Origin: Micropruina sonneratiae
Lineage (GTDB): Bacteria > Actinomycetota > Actinomycetes > Propionibacteriales > Propionibacteriaceae
Length of the DNA: 33,730 bases
Assembly: GCF_025972045.1 (NCBI RefSeq)
Contig: NZ_JAPDHX010000010.1
Span: 1 to 33,730 of the forward strand
Direction: 5' to 3'
Made by a program: the position numbers and the translations under genes. The notes under the pieces are model-generated. The model made no database searches, had not been told where the DNA came from, and worked only from the letters and a program-made list of their open reading frames with translations. Below, one piece after another: positions 25,379 through 33,609 of the stretch. Positions within the stretch are counted from its first letter, which is position 1. Each line of letters begins with the position of its first letter.

Positions 25379-26985
25379 GTGCCGCTCTTGCGGGCTTACC
25401 GCGCATCCTCGCGTTCCAGATGCGCCGCTCGTGGCTACGAACGCTCATCTGGGCCCTCGCTCTCCCGATCCTTGTGCTCTTGGTCAACGCCTACATGACA
25501 CAGACGTTTCCCACCCCGGCGGACCGTGACGCCTATGCCGCGACCGCGAACACTCCATCGCTGGCCGCGCTCACCGGACTGTTCTCTGCCGCAGGCACCC
25601 CGGGCGGGATCCTGAATATCAAATTCTGGATGACTGCCGCGGTCGCACTTGCTCTTGTGACGATCTTCCTTGTCACTCGCAACGGCCGCGCCGAGGAGGA
25701 GACCGGGCACGCGGAGCTGCTGCGCCAGACCGCGATCGGCCGCCACACAATTAGCGTCTCCGGGTGGCTTCTCGCTGCTGGGTTCGCGATCGTCACCGGC
25801 CTGCTCTGCGGGGTCGCGGGGATCGTGGGTGGGCTCCCCGCCGATGGATCGATGCTGATGGGCCTGTCATACTCTGGGGCTGCGATCGCGTTCATCGGCA
25901 TCGCGGCGGTGACCGGTCAACTCAGTTCGACCGGCCGCGGGGCCAACGCGTGCGCGGTCATCGCGTTTGCCGTCGCTTACCTGGTCCGCGCGATCGCCGA
26001 CGTGAACGGCACCGGTGACACGCCGGCCTGGTACACCTGGCTTTCCCCGCTCGGCTGGGCGCAGCAGACCCGTTCGTACGGCGAGAATCAATGGTGGCTG
26101 CTCGTGCCGTGCCTCGCCCTCGGCATCGCCGGGTGCGGGCTTGCTGTGACCCTTGAACGTGTTCGCGATCTCGGTGCCGGGACCGTGCCCGCACGTCCCG
26201 GCCCCACCCACGCTGCCGCTTTCACACGCACGGTCTTGGGCCTTCCTCTGCGCCTCCAGCGCAACGCGCTCATCCTCTGGACCATCGGCATCGGCGTCGC
26301 CGGCGCATTCTTCGGCGGGATTGCAGTGCTCATGAACGACCTGCTCGCCGGCCTCGGCTCATCCTCCCCGATCACGCAGGCGCTAGGCGGCGCAGGCTCA
26401 CAGCTGGAAGGAATGCTCGGCTTCTTCCTTATCTTCCTCGCCGTCCTCGTGACCGCCTTCGCGATCCAATCCACCCTCGCCCTGCGCCTCGATGAGGCTG
26501 CGACCGGCGAGGTTGAGTGGGCCACCTCGGTCTCGCGTTGGACATGGGTCGGAGCGCGTCTCGCCATCGCCGCCACCGCGTCCGGTCTCATGTTGGTCAT
26601 AGGGGGCCTCTCGCAGGGCATCGTGTTCGGTGCGCAGGTCGGCGGCTGGCACACCTACGGCAATCGTTTCGCTGCCGCAGCGCTCGGCTACTGGCCGGTC
26701 GTCGCGCTCGTCATCGCCGTCGTCGCCCTCGCCGCAGCCCTTCTGCCCCGCGCGAGCACGGGTATCGCCTGGTCGCTCTACGGGATCATTGTTCTGTTCG
26801 CCGCCCTCGGAGACGTGCTCGGTATCCCACACGACATCGTTGCCAAGACTCCGTACTGGGTCGTCCCGCAACCCGGCCGTGCCGACGCAGCGTGGTGGCC
26901 CGTAGTACTTATGGGTGCCGCTGCGATCGTGCTCGCCGCGCTCGCGCTCTGGCGCTACAGGCAACGAGACCAGGTGCAAGCGTGA
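25375..26985 (+). CDS. Large ABC exporter permease (Rv1217c-like), 536 aa
   Basis: The protein is built of two similar halves, each with about six membrane segments. The first half has [42 protein letters not shown] and [10 protein letters not shown]. The second half begins near residue 290 ([20 protein letters not shown]) and has [19 protein letters not shown]. The EE-TGxxELL and [11 protein letters not shown] blocks before helix 3 of each half are typical of the antibiotic-exporter permeases once annotated as exporters of polyketide antibiotics. It forms the membrane part of the exporter with the upstream ATPase. It closes the operon. Confidence 0.85.
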   Translation: MSAALAGLPRILAFQMRRSWLRTLIWALALPILVLLVNAYMTQTFPTPADRDAYAATANTPSLAALTGLFSAAGTPGGILNIKFWMTAAVALALVTIFLVTRNGRAEEETGHAELLRQTAIGRHTISVSGWLLAAGFAIVTGLLCGVAGIVGGLPADGSMLMGLSYSGAAIAFIGIAAVTGQLSSTGRGANACAVIAFAVAYLVRAIADVNGTGDTPAWYTWLSPLGWAQQTRSYGENQWWLLVPCLALGIAGCGLAVTLERVRDLGAGTVPARPGPTHAAAFTRTVLGLPLRLQRNALILWTIGIGVAGAFFGGIAVLMNDLLAGLGSSSPITQALGGAGSQLEGMLGFFLIFLAVLVTAFAIQSTLALRLDEAATGEVEWATSVSRWTWVGARLAIAATASGLMLVIGGLSQGIVFGAQVGGWHTYGNRFAAAALGYWPVVALVIAVVALAAALLPRASTGIAWSLYGIIVLFAALGDVLGIPHDIVAKTPYWVVPQPGRADAAWWPVVLMGAAAIVLAALALWRYRQRDQVQA

Positions 26986-27060
26986 AGGGAGGCCAGTCTC
27001 AAGCAGTCGAGGTACGGCGGTAGCGAGGGCCCAACTAGTGGAGACCGAAAACGAGGCATC

Positions 27061-27308
27061 GATGACTCGCTCTGAGGGAACGCATCCCGGAAAACTTGGT
27101 GCTACGCGGGAACAGATCATGGCAATCAGGGGCCTTCGGCTCACAACGTGGCTCGCTTCTGACCTTCCCGACCTTCAGCGACTCCATGGGGATCCCCAGG
27201 TGATGAAGTACATGAACGCCGGGCCACAACGGGACCAAGCGTACAGTTGGGATCGGCTGAATCGCTGGCAGCACGAGCATGAATTGCGTGCCTGGTCTAA
27301 GTGGCGGA
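27061..27308 (+). pseudogene. GNAT acetyltransferase fragment, cut by repeat
   Basis: From about 27121 the frame reads LRLTTWLASDLPDLQRLHGDP, QVMKYMNAGPQRD and LNRWQHEHELRAWSKWRI, the N-terminal third of a RimJ/RimL-type N-acetyltransferase. The next part of the domain (strand beta 2 and the acetyl-CoA loop) is absent. The sequence passes at 27309 straight into the 63-nt type A repeat, and the frame continues through it as non-homologous ASRTPGLNRLAQARRA. The break therefore coincides with the repeat boundary. The start could be ATG 27061 or ATG 27121. Confidence 0.65.
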
Positions 27309-27371
27309 TTGCATCCCGAACTCCTGGGCTGAACCGCTTGGCTCAGGCTCGGCGGGCATCCGGTCATGCCG
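27309..27371. repeat. Inter-gene repeat (type A), copy 2
   Basis: Identical to 1512-1574 except for two substitutions in 63 positions, with no gaps; outside these limits the flanks differ. It cuts the GNAT gene on its left and lies 108 nt before the convergent unknown gene on its right. It stands 25.8 kb from copy 1. Confidence 0.8.
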
Positions 27372-27478
27372 ATGAGCGCTACTGCCGAGGGGGGCCCGGC
27401 ATGGCAGAGGGCTCCAGAATCGGTCCACCCATTCGGCGGTCCTCACTACTGTTCCGGACGACTTGGCGAACGGCGTGC

Positions 27479-28263
27479 TCAGTTGCGCTTCACCAGGCTG
27501 TGATCGTCGGGGCAGGCAGGGTCATGCCACGCAGCCAGAGCCTCAACCGGGTGACCCCAGCGCCATTCTGTGCCCATCCAGCCGCTTCCTGCGGACCAGG
27601 CGATCGTCAGACCAGGTATGTACCGCGGCGTGATCCAGAGATGGGTGATGTCGGTGGCCAGTGTGGGGGCCGGGAGTTGGTCGACCTCTCCGGGCTCTGC
27701 GTTGCGCAGCCATTCGAACGTTGGGTCCTTTTCGCTATCGACCACCAGGACGACGTGACGCTCGACTCCGCCGTACGCGGCGAGCTTTCGCGCAACATCG
27801 GCGTATCTCGACTGGGCGAGGACCGTGCTCGCTGCTGTGACGACGTCATGGGGACAGGAGATTGGGCGTCCACCGCCCGATCCGGAGGTAAAGAGGACCT
27901 CGCCAGCAGACAGATGCTCGAACGGTTCGATGAAGAGATAGTTGTCGGTCTGGCGTGGAACCAGGCGTCGCTGGTCGGGGTCTTCGAGCTGAAACAGTAT
28001 TCGCTTGAGCCAGCTCAGATCCATCACCCGTGCGTTGCCCGTTAGGCAAACGATGTACCCCTGCCTCAAGCCGTCGAACTTGGCGCGACGGCCGATCTTG
28101 TTTAGGGCGCTGAGCAACTGGTTGTCGGACTGGAGTGGATCGGAAACAATCTCAAGCGGTACCCGCCGTGGCGGTGGATGATGGCGTCCGGCCGGCTTCT
28201 TCCGCCGCGGTCGTCGTAGGAGCAGACCCGAACACCGAGGGTCTGCTCGACGATGAACCTCAC
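27479..28263 (-). pseudogene. Relative of the 1603-2409 protein, one frameshift, about 260 aa
   Basis: The main frame runs from 28117 to 27479 and ends with ERHVVLVVDSEKDP, TDITHLWITPRYIPG and AGSGWMGTEWRWGHPV. Upstream, another frame carries VRFIVEQTLGVRVCSYDDRG then RSRPDAIIHRHGGY. Adding one C near 28155-28162 joins it to PLEIVSDPLQSDNQLLSALNKIG. The repaired N-terminus has the same D...E-x-V pattern as the 1603-2409 protein (DDGSKDGMHDLDL, CEVTS), and the C-terminal strands also match. The N-terminal start is uncertain (GTG 28263 or ATG 28314). The function is unknown; a PD-(D/E)xK-like fold is a guess. It stands beside the type A repeat, like its relative. Confidence 0.55.
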
Positions 28264-28502
28264 GAGCGTCTCACTCGGTTTTTCGCCGTGGTGCCCGGAT
28301 GGACGCGGTGCCATCTATACCGGCTTTCAGTCGCGGTTTGTGAGGTGAGTGAGCCTACGCTGTCCAAGGGACACAGCGCAGAAAACCCTCCTTCCCGAAT
28401 CTGGAGCACCTCAAAGAACTGCTGCAATAGGCCACCGGCGAGAAGCGTCTTCGCCTGTAGCCTCGGGTCTCAGATAGATCCGGCGCTACGCGAGATGGGA
28501 CG

Positions 28503-28577
28503 TTGGCGAGGTTCACCCGGCAGCCCCTTCGCCTGACGGCGAGGCGCTATCCCGAGCGCTGCGTTGCCGTTAGCGTC
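28503..28577. repeat. Possible degenerate inter-gene repeat
   Basis: The 320-nt space 28264-28583 shows no credible gene. Its end holds a hairpin TTCGCCTGACGGCGAG and CCCGAGCGCTGCG...TTGCCGTTAG just before the next start codon, in the position other repeats occupy. TTCACCCG and CCCGAGC resemble pieces of the 3295 and 837 copies, and GTTAGCG is close to an attC-type core. The similarity is weak and could be chance. Confidence 0.25.
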
Positions 28578-28583
28578 TCTGAT

Positions 28584-29777
28584 GTGACTACCGAGATCGA
28601 AGACCTGCGGTTAGTGTGGCCGGCTGACGTCTTTGAGGAAGAGGCCGGTGAACTCCTGGCCGTGGGTTACGCAGGTGACGAGGATGTCGTGCGACTCCTA
28701 TTCGCAGAGGCATTCGCGGGCGGCGTTGGCACCGCCCTCGTCAATGAGGCGTGCTCGCTCCTGCCCTACCGCGGTCGCTGGTCGACCAGACGGAGTGAAG
28801 GCGACCTTGATACTTGGGGAGCAACTGAGACTGACGGACTTCGGCCTCACCCGCGCCCGCGAAGCGAGCAACTACTCGAGGAGGTCCTGCGCCGCGTTCG
28901 GGCAGCGGAGGTACCGATGTTCACTCCTCGCGATTACTGGTCGCGCCGACAGCGGCCGCCGGCAAGCCGGCCCACTCTGAGTCACAATGACCTCCGCAAC
29001 GGATTCGTCCAGCTCCTGCATGACCTGGATGGCAAGGGCTACCTAGACCTCGTGGCCGGTAGCAGGTGCTGCGACGCCCAGGTGGATCGGGCGGCCGAAG
29101 GAACGCGTGAGCTAACAGCGCTGCTCGGACGACAAGTCGAGTGGCCGCTCGAGGAAGGGGGAGGCCGTGCGGTTGCGGAACTCAACGATGACGAGTTCTT
29201 CGACCTAGTGGAGGGCTTCTTCGATGTCGTGGCTCGCCCCCGAAAGGGGTGGTGGCACGAGTACTGTGGCGAGTTCGACTATGGCCAGCACGACCGGCGG
29301 GCTGGGCAACGGGTCTACCTGTGGCGCGCCAATGAACTACTCGGTAGAAGCGATGTCGGTCTTCGGCTATCGATGTGGGGACCAGATCGAGGGCTGCTCG
29401 TCCATGCCGTCAACGATGATCGAGGAGAACTCGAGCGGCGATCTCTCGCCAACATCAGCGATGGTGCGGAAGAGGCGCGCGTGGCGCACGCGATTGTGGT
29501 GCACAGAGGCCGAATTGCTACCCGAGCAGACAAGCGCGATGCCGTCCGAGCGTTAGCAGACGTTCTAGAGTCGCGGAGGGAGGAGCTGCGCGCAACGCTG
29601 GGCAGCCCTGACGAGAACGCCCTGTTCCAAATCATCAACGGATTCGATATCCGACATATGCGAAGGGGCCAGCAGGGCGACTACGGAGACGAGTTCCTCG
29701 ACTACCTGTACTGGACACTGCTGAGCACCGTTGAGTTGATGGATCGAGTACGAAGCAGACCGTTCGCGTCAGACTGA
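28584..29777 (+). CDS. Unknown protein, 397 aa, possible abortive-infection-like C-terminus
   Basis: I prefer GTG at 28584 (VTTEIEDLRLVWPADVFEEEAGELL) because the longer frame from 28503 translates repeat-like spacer. The protein is soluble and acidic. No catalytic motif is clear; the middle has LSHNDLRNGFVQLLHDLDGKGYLD and a tryptophan-rich stretch (KGWWHEYCGEFDYG, LWRANELLG). The C-terminal helical segment ENALFQIINGFDIRHMRRG followed by YLYWTLLSTVELMDRV resembles ends of proteins annotated as Abi-like or as unknown in defence islands, but I cannot name the family with certainty. It stands alone, preceded by a possible repeat. Confidence 0.55.
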   Translation: MTTEIEDLRLVWPADVFEEEAGELLAVGYAGDEDVVRLLFAEAFAGGVGTALVNEACSLLPYRGRWSTRRSEGDLDTWGATETDGLRPHPRPRSEQLLEEVLRRVRAAEVPMFTPRDYWSRRQRPPASRPTLSHNDLRNGFVQLLHDLDGKGYLDLVAGSRCCDAQVDRAAEGTRELTALLGRQVEWPLEEGGGRAVAELNDDEFFDLVEGFFDVVARPRKGWWHEYCGEFDYGQHDRRAGQRVYLWRANELLGRSDVGLRLSMWGPDRGLLVHAVNDDRGELERRSLANISDGAEEARVAHAIVVHRGRIATRADKRDAVRALADVLESRREELRATLGSPDENALFQIINGFDIRHMRRGQQGDYGDEFLDYLYWTLLSTVELMDRVRSRPFASD

Positions 29778-29897
29778 CTTCGTAGCGACTGCGGCCCACC
29801 TCCCGGCGCCTATCCGCTGTACAGCCCACTGCAGCTCCGGCCGAGCTGCGCGCTCAGACGCACCAGAAACGGCCATTGTCGGTGCTGGCCTTTGAGC

Positions 29898-29917
29898 GCC
29901 GCGCCATCCGGCGCGGC
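29898..29917. other. Strong short hairpin in intergenic region
   Basis: GCCGCGCC and GGCGCGGC form a perfect 8-bp stem with loop ATCC. The left side is preceded by TTTGA and the right side followed by AAAG, so it is near-symmetric but lacks a proper T run on either strand. It may be a bidirectional terminator or a structured spacer. The rest of 29778-30030 shows nothing recognisable. Confidence 0.35.
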
Positions 29918-30030
29918 AAAGTCGGTGCGTCGAGGGCACAGTCCGCCGATACCACAGCATGGAAATGCACTATGGACATTGCCGACGTGACGCTCTAGCT
30001 TCGTCTCCAACGCGGAATTGGGGGAACCTG

Positions 30031-30375
30031 ATGGCCCACAACAAGAGACTCAAGTTCGTTGAAGACCACCGCTACGAGAGGCTCATTGACACGACTGGCT
30101 GGGGATACCGTGTCAATGGCAGCTTTTACACGGTGCAAGGCCCCTGTCCGCGATGCGGCGCCGCGGGACAGACGGGTACAGCGGCCCAACATGGGCCCGT
30201 GGTGTGGCCGTCGGATGGAGACGCTCACGATAAGGCGCTGCCTCTCGATCTCCCGACGCCCAGCGCGAGCGTCGACGTTGCAGTGGCTTGCTCTTGTGAC
30301 TCTGCGCACGGACAGGGCAAGGGCAAACGTGGGTGTGGAGCCAAGTTCTTCGTCCGGACGGGGGATCTTTCATGA
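30031..30375 (+). CDS. Zinc-ribbon-like hypothetical protein, 114 aa
   Basis: ATG 30031 follows a GGGGGAAC site. After MAHNKRLKFVEDHRYERLIDTTGWG the protein has CPRCGAAGQTG (residues about 37-47). Later come a CSCD pair near residue 90 and a single cysteine in KRGCGAKFF near 104, which together could form one four-cysteine zinc site. WGYRVNGSFYTVQGPCPRCG suggests a treble-clef or zinc-ribbon domain. I do not know the function. The stop overlaps the start of the next gene (ATGA at 30372), so the two are co-translated. Confidence 0.6.
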   Translation: MAHNKRLKFVEDHRYERLIDTTGWGYRVNGSFYTVQGPCPRCGAAGQTGTAAQHGPVVWPSDGDAHDKALPLDLPTPSASVDVAVACSCDSAHGQGKGKRGCGAKFFVRTGDLS

Positions 30376-30962
30376 CAAGCGACGGCGCCGGCGCCAGCGA
30401 AGCGGACGTTCTTGCGCAAGTTGAAGTGACGCGTGCCCGGATCGATGAGAGCGGGGCCGTGCGCAAGCAAGCCGAGCACTGGATCGCTGGCCTAGCGGCC
30501 ATCACCGGTCTCGTCGCCACTGTGAGCCTCCTTAAAGGACCATCCGACCCATAGGACTACGACCAATCACGCCTGTTCCTAGTCCTCGGTCTTCTCGTCG
30601 CGGCATTCATCACGCTCGCGGCAGGAACCTGGCTGGCATACACAGCGGCGTACGGTTCGCCCGGACGATTGCCCCAAATCGATGCCTCTACCCTAGAAGG
30701 CTTGGCTGACAAACTGGCAAAGGCAAAGGAGGACCAGGCGAAGCGGATCGGCGACCGTCTGCGGCTCGGAGTGCTGGCCGGTGTCGTCGGCGCAACACTT
30801 CTCATGGCGTCGAGTGTGGTCATGCTCCTCCCTCAGGGGGGAACAACGCCGGCGAAGACCGTCTGCATCTACGTTGGCAACACCAAGGTGGTGACAGTTT
30901 CAGGTTCCTCAGTGAATGTTGCCGCCACTGACCAGACAGCACGCATCGGATCCTGCTCCTAA
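30372..30962 (+). pseudogene. Membrane protein with in-frame TAG at codon 61
   Basis: Codons 1-60 read MTSDGAGASEADVLAQVEV through KQAEHWIAGLAAITGLVATV to SLLKGPSDP, then TAG at 30552-30554. In the same frame the sequence carries on as DYDQSRLFLVLGLLVAAFIT, LAAGTWLAYTAAYG, LEGLADKLAKAKEDQAKRIG and a third hydrophobic segment, stopping at 30960-30962. The whole resembles actinobacterial three-segment membrane proteins of about 195 residues. The interruption is a substitution, not an indel. Either the gene is dead, the base is an error (for example CAG), or the stop is read through. It is coupled to the zinc-ribbon gene. Confidence 0.65.
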
Positions 30963-31165
30963 CGGGGGCCGGACCAGTCATCAGTCGCGGGATCGTCACT
31001 CCGATATTCGCGGCGTCAGGCACGAGCGACTGCGTGAGTAGCGGATGCCGGGGGTTAACGCCTTGAATCGGATCTCAACGACCCTGCCGATGCCACCTTC
31101 ACCCCGGCGCCAGCATGTGCCCCTCTGGTCGTGACTCAAACACAGAGGGGGATCAGTCTCTGACT

Positions 31166-32155
31166 TCAGGGCGACGTTGGCCGGGACTGTTTAGGGGGGC
31201 CAAGTTGTTCGAATACTGAGGCTGCCATGATTAGTTCTTCGCGTGGAGCGAAACCTGAGGACATGCTTCGTTGGGCACCGACCACTTGAACCGTGAGTTG
31301 ACTTCGAAACTGATTAATCGCCGGGATGTCGTCCGGCTTGATGGGCTGATCGACGTTCTTGGTGCAGTTGACCTTGTCATGCTTGGTCGTGCACCCGAGC
31401 AGTGGCATGTCCTCGGTGGCTTCCCACTGGCATGCGACCCCGAGCCCCCAGAATACCTCCTGAAACGCTTCGGCACGGCCGCCCAGACGGCCTTCGTACA
31501 TCTCAATGAATGATGGGGCCCAGTTGTAGTAGGCCCTACGAGGTGGCCACTGGGTGTGTTCGGGCCCGTCGAGCTTGGTTTGGTTGGCAACCACTCTGCC
31601 GGCTCCGATCCCTACGGATGGACGGATCGATGAGTTGCACGCGTGGACGGCGTAGCTCGTCACGATCTGATCGACTTCGTGCACGACCAGGAAGTAGCCG
31701 CGCTCTTTCCAGATCATTTGATCGCCCTCGTCGCTGGGATTCATCTTCTGTACGTGATCAGCTTCGCCGAAGGTCTCCTGAAGCTTCGAGATGGGCATGT
31801 CTGGTCGGACCGTCTCAAGTTTCGCGTTCTCAGCCGCTTGCCAGTTGATCGCGTTGTAGATAGTCCCGCCAATCTCGCGGACACCCGAAATGGCACCCCA
31901 GACGAGGACAACTGCGAGCAGCAGGCTCACTATGGGGTTCCTCTTGACGACCTCCTCCACGGTGGGCTCTTGGCCGTCCTTGCCAGGTCGAGAGTCGAAT
32001 GTGAAGAGACGTCGAATCAGACCCGGCGGCGGTGGGGGAGGAGGATTGGCTGAGCTGCTGCCGCGGGCCCCCTGTTTGGGCAACTGCTTTGGATTCGAAC
32101 CAGCTCCCCCGGTCGAGCCGTTGCTCTGACGGCTTTTGTTCCCACTCACAGCCAC
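31166..32155 (-). CDS. Single-pass membrane protein with Pro-rich cytoplasmic head, 329 aa
   Basis: GTG at 32155 starts a low-complexity head (MAVSGNKSRQSNGSTGGAGS) that contains seven consecutive prolines near residue 40. One membrane segment (IVSLLLAVVLVWGAISGV) follows near residue 74, and then a domain of about 230 residues. The part LETVRPDMPISKLQETFGEAD with MIWKERGYFLVVHEVDQIVTSYAV recalls the ETEC_3214 domain, seen as a membrane-anchored accessory protein, but I hold this loosely. Several cysteines (CNSS, CQWE, CTTKHDKVNCT) lie in the outer part and may form disulfides. It is downstream of the TIR-like gene on the same strand with a 160-nt gap, so a shared role is possible but unproven. 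Confidence 0.55.
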   Translation of the reverse strand: MAVSGNKSRQSNGSTGGAGSNPKQLPKQGARGSSSANPPPPPPPGLIRRLFTFDSRPGKDGQEPTVEEVVKRNPIVSLLLAVVLVWGAISGVREIGGTIYNAINWQAAENAKLETVRPDMPISKLQETFGEADHVQKMNPSDEGDQMIWKERGYFLVVHEVDQIVTSYAVHACNSSIRPSVGIGAGRVVANQTKLDGPEHTQWPPRRAYYNWAPSFIEMYEGRLGGRAEAFQEVFWGLGVACQWEATEDMPLLGCTTKHDKVNCTKNVDQPIKPDDIPAINQFRSQLTVQVVGAQRSMSSGFAPREELIMAASVFEQLGPPKQSRPTSP

Positions 32156-32315
32156 AGACTACGGGCCGGATAGCCCACTCTTGTGAGAGATTGCCGGCGT
32201 TTGAGGCGGCGAAGGGCTTCCATTCGGTCTTGCCGGCGGTGAAGTCTGCGTTCGAAGTGGGCCGGTCCGGGGTCGTGGCGGAGCTGGATGAGTCTGGCCG
32301 AGTGGGACCTTCCCC

Positions 32316-33017
32316 TTACAGGGCTTCTGGGTCCGGCGTGTACCCAGCCGCCTGCAACTCCTTGAACAGCTTGGCCTTTATCTCTTCCACCTGCACCTTG
32401 AACGGTAGGTAGAGCAGGCCTTGGATATCGCTGGGCTTCTCGACGTCCTCCTGATAGAGGATTGCTACTCGCTTTCGACCTAGGTTCGCGAGCACCATCC
32501 CCAGCTCGAGTATGACGTTCTGTCGGGCCCTCCCTTGCGAGCTGCCGGGAGCCGACTTGACGTGGCCCATGTCGTCCGGAGTCAAGAGGACGCAGGCGTA
32601 GCCCACGTCTCCCGCTTGGTGAAGGTAGCGCTCCAGTTTCTCGATGATCGTGTCTCCCGCTGCCGGCAGGTTAGCCAAGATGATGGGCTTCAACCCCATC
32701 TTTCGGAGGAGCAACTCGAGCCCGTCCCTAGCAATGTTGTCGTGGCCGTAGACCACGAAAACGTTCTTGTTCGGCCCAGGGCTTGGCTGGATCCCTGTGG
32801 GCGTCGCGCCACTGAGGACGGGTTCGCCCGTCGCACTCCATGCCTTCAACTCCGCGTGCAGGGGGGTCTTCTTCCCTTGAACCTGGACCGTGCCAGTCTT
32901 GAAGAAGTTCACCACCTCGCCGCCCTTGGCCCGCACCTGGACGCAGTGCTCTTGATCCTTGACCTCATACGCAATCCCCCGCTGCGTAAGGAATGCTTCA
33001 ACCTCGGCCTGGTTCAC
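32316..33017 (-). CDS. TIR-like (CAP12/PF10137-type) nucleotide-binding protein, 233 aa
   Basis: GTG at 33017 was chosen because GGGAGG precedes it and because it starts 10 nt after the RNase HI stop. Residues about 1-65 form a small domain with VVNFFKTGTVQVQGK, resembling the TBP-like nucleic-acid-binding domain at the front of RNase HIII. Residues 86 onward are the TIR-like domain with VFVVYGHDN, NLPAAGDTIIEKLERY, CVLLTPDDMG, RARQNVILELG (E171 is the likely catalytic Glu) and PSDIQGLLYLP. This domain is linked to NAD-consuming antiviral effectors in CBASS/Pycsar-type systems; activity here is inferred. It is the second gene of a coupled pair with RNase HI. Confidence 0.75.
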   Translation of the reverse strand: MNQAEVEAFLTQRGIAYEVKDQEHCVQVRAKGGEVVNFFKTGTVQVQGKKTPLHAELKAWSATGEPVLSGATPTGIQPSPGPNKNVFVVYGHDNIARDGLELLLRKMGLKPIILANLPAAGDTIIEKLERYLHQAGDVGYACVLLTPDDMGHVKSAPGSSQGRARQNVILELGMVLANLGRKRVAILYQEDVEKPSDIQGLLYLPFKVQVEEIKAKLFKELQAAGYTPDPEAL

Positions 33018-33027
33018 TCCGCCTCCC

Positions 33028-33594
33028 TCAGTTCCCGCTCTGCATCTGCAACTGCGTGGCCTCACCGCGCGCCAGCAGGTCCACCTTCTCATTCAATGCA
33101 TGCCCCGCGTGTCCCTTCACGTGTTCCCATTGGACGTCGCGGACGTTCAATTCGGTAGCCACCAGCTCGATAGCACGTCGATTCTGGACTGGCTTCTTCG
33201 AGGCGGTCCGCCAGCCGCGGGCGACCCATCCGTGGAGCCACTCCGTGAAGGTGTTGATCACGTACATGCTGTCGGCCTGAATCAGCAACGGGGTGGCTGG
33301 ATCGTGGGCCTTCAGCGCCTCGTAGACGGCCCTGAGCTCCATCAAGTTGTTGGTGGTCCCGGGATGGCCTCCCGAAGCTGAGCGGCCCTCTTCGCTCGCC
33401 CAGGCCCAGCCGCCTGGACCGGGGTTTCCCAGGCAGGAGCCATCGGTTGCGACGACGATTCGATCGGGCGACACGGCCTGAGCGTATCCGCTTGGCCCGA
33501 GCCCGACCGGATGGTCACCGCCGGGTGCACTGCCGTGATGGAGGGAGAGCGCATTGTCGTCAGAGTCGATCACTTCCAGTGTGATCGTGCGCAC
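33028..33594 (-). CDS. rnhA: Ribonuclease HI, with N-terminal extension
   Basis: All active-site elements of type I RNase H are present: ATDGSCLGNPGPGGWAW (D51), NNLMELRAVYEAL (E86), IQADSMYVINT (D108) and VKGHAGHALNEKVD (H162 and D172). The enzyme cuts RNA in RNA-DNA hybrids. The conserved domain starts at about residue 44; GTG 33594 gives a 40-residue extension, and GTG 33471 would give a typical 147-residue enzyme, so the start is open. This is probably an accessory copy, since it is paired tightly with a TIR-like effector and lies next to an insertion sequence rather than in a housekeeping setting. Confidence 0.85.
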   Translation of the reverse strand: MRTITLEVIDSDDNALSLHHGSAPGGDHPVGLGPSGYAQAVSPDRIVVATDGSCLGNPGPGGWAWASEEGRSASGGHPGTTNNLMELRAVYEALKAHDPATPLLIQADSMYVINTFTEWLHGWVARGWRTASKKPVQNRRAIELVATELNVRDVQWEHVKGHAGHALNEKVDLLARGEATQLQMQSGN

Positions 33595-33609
33595 AGAGGG
33601 GATCCTTAG

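Noticed and set aside
32085-32135. tRNA-like GGTTCGAATCC on the minus strand, a possible integration site
   Set aside because: Only a T-loop-like string is present; T-stem pairing is poor and no anticodon or acceptor arms can be drawn. It falls in the Gly/Ser-rich head of the 31166-32155 protein.
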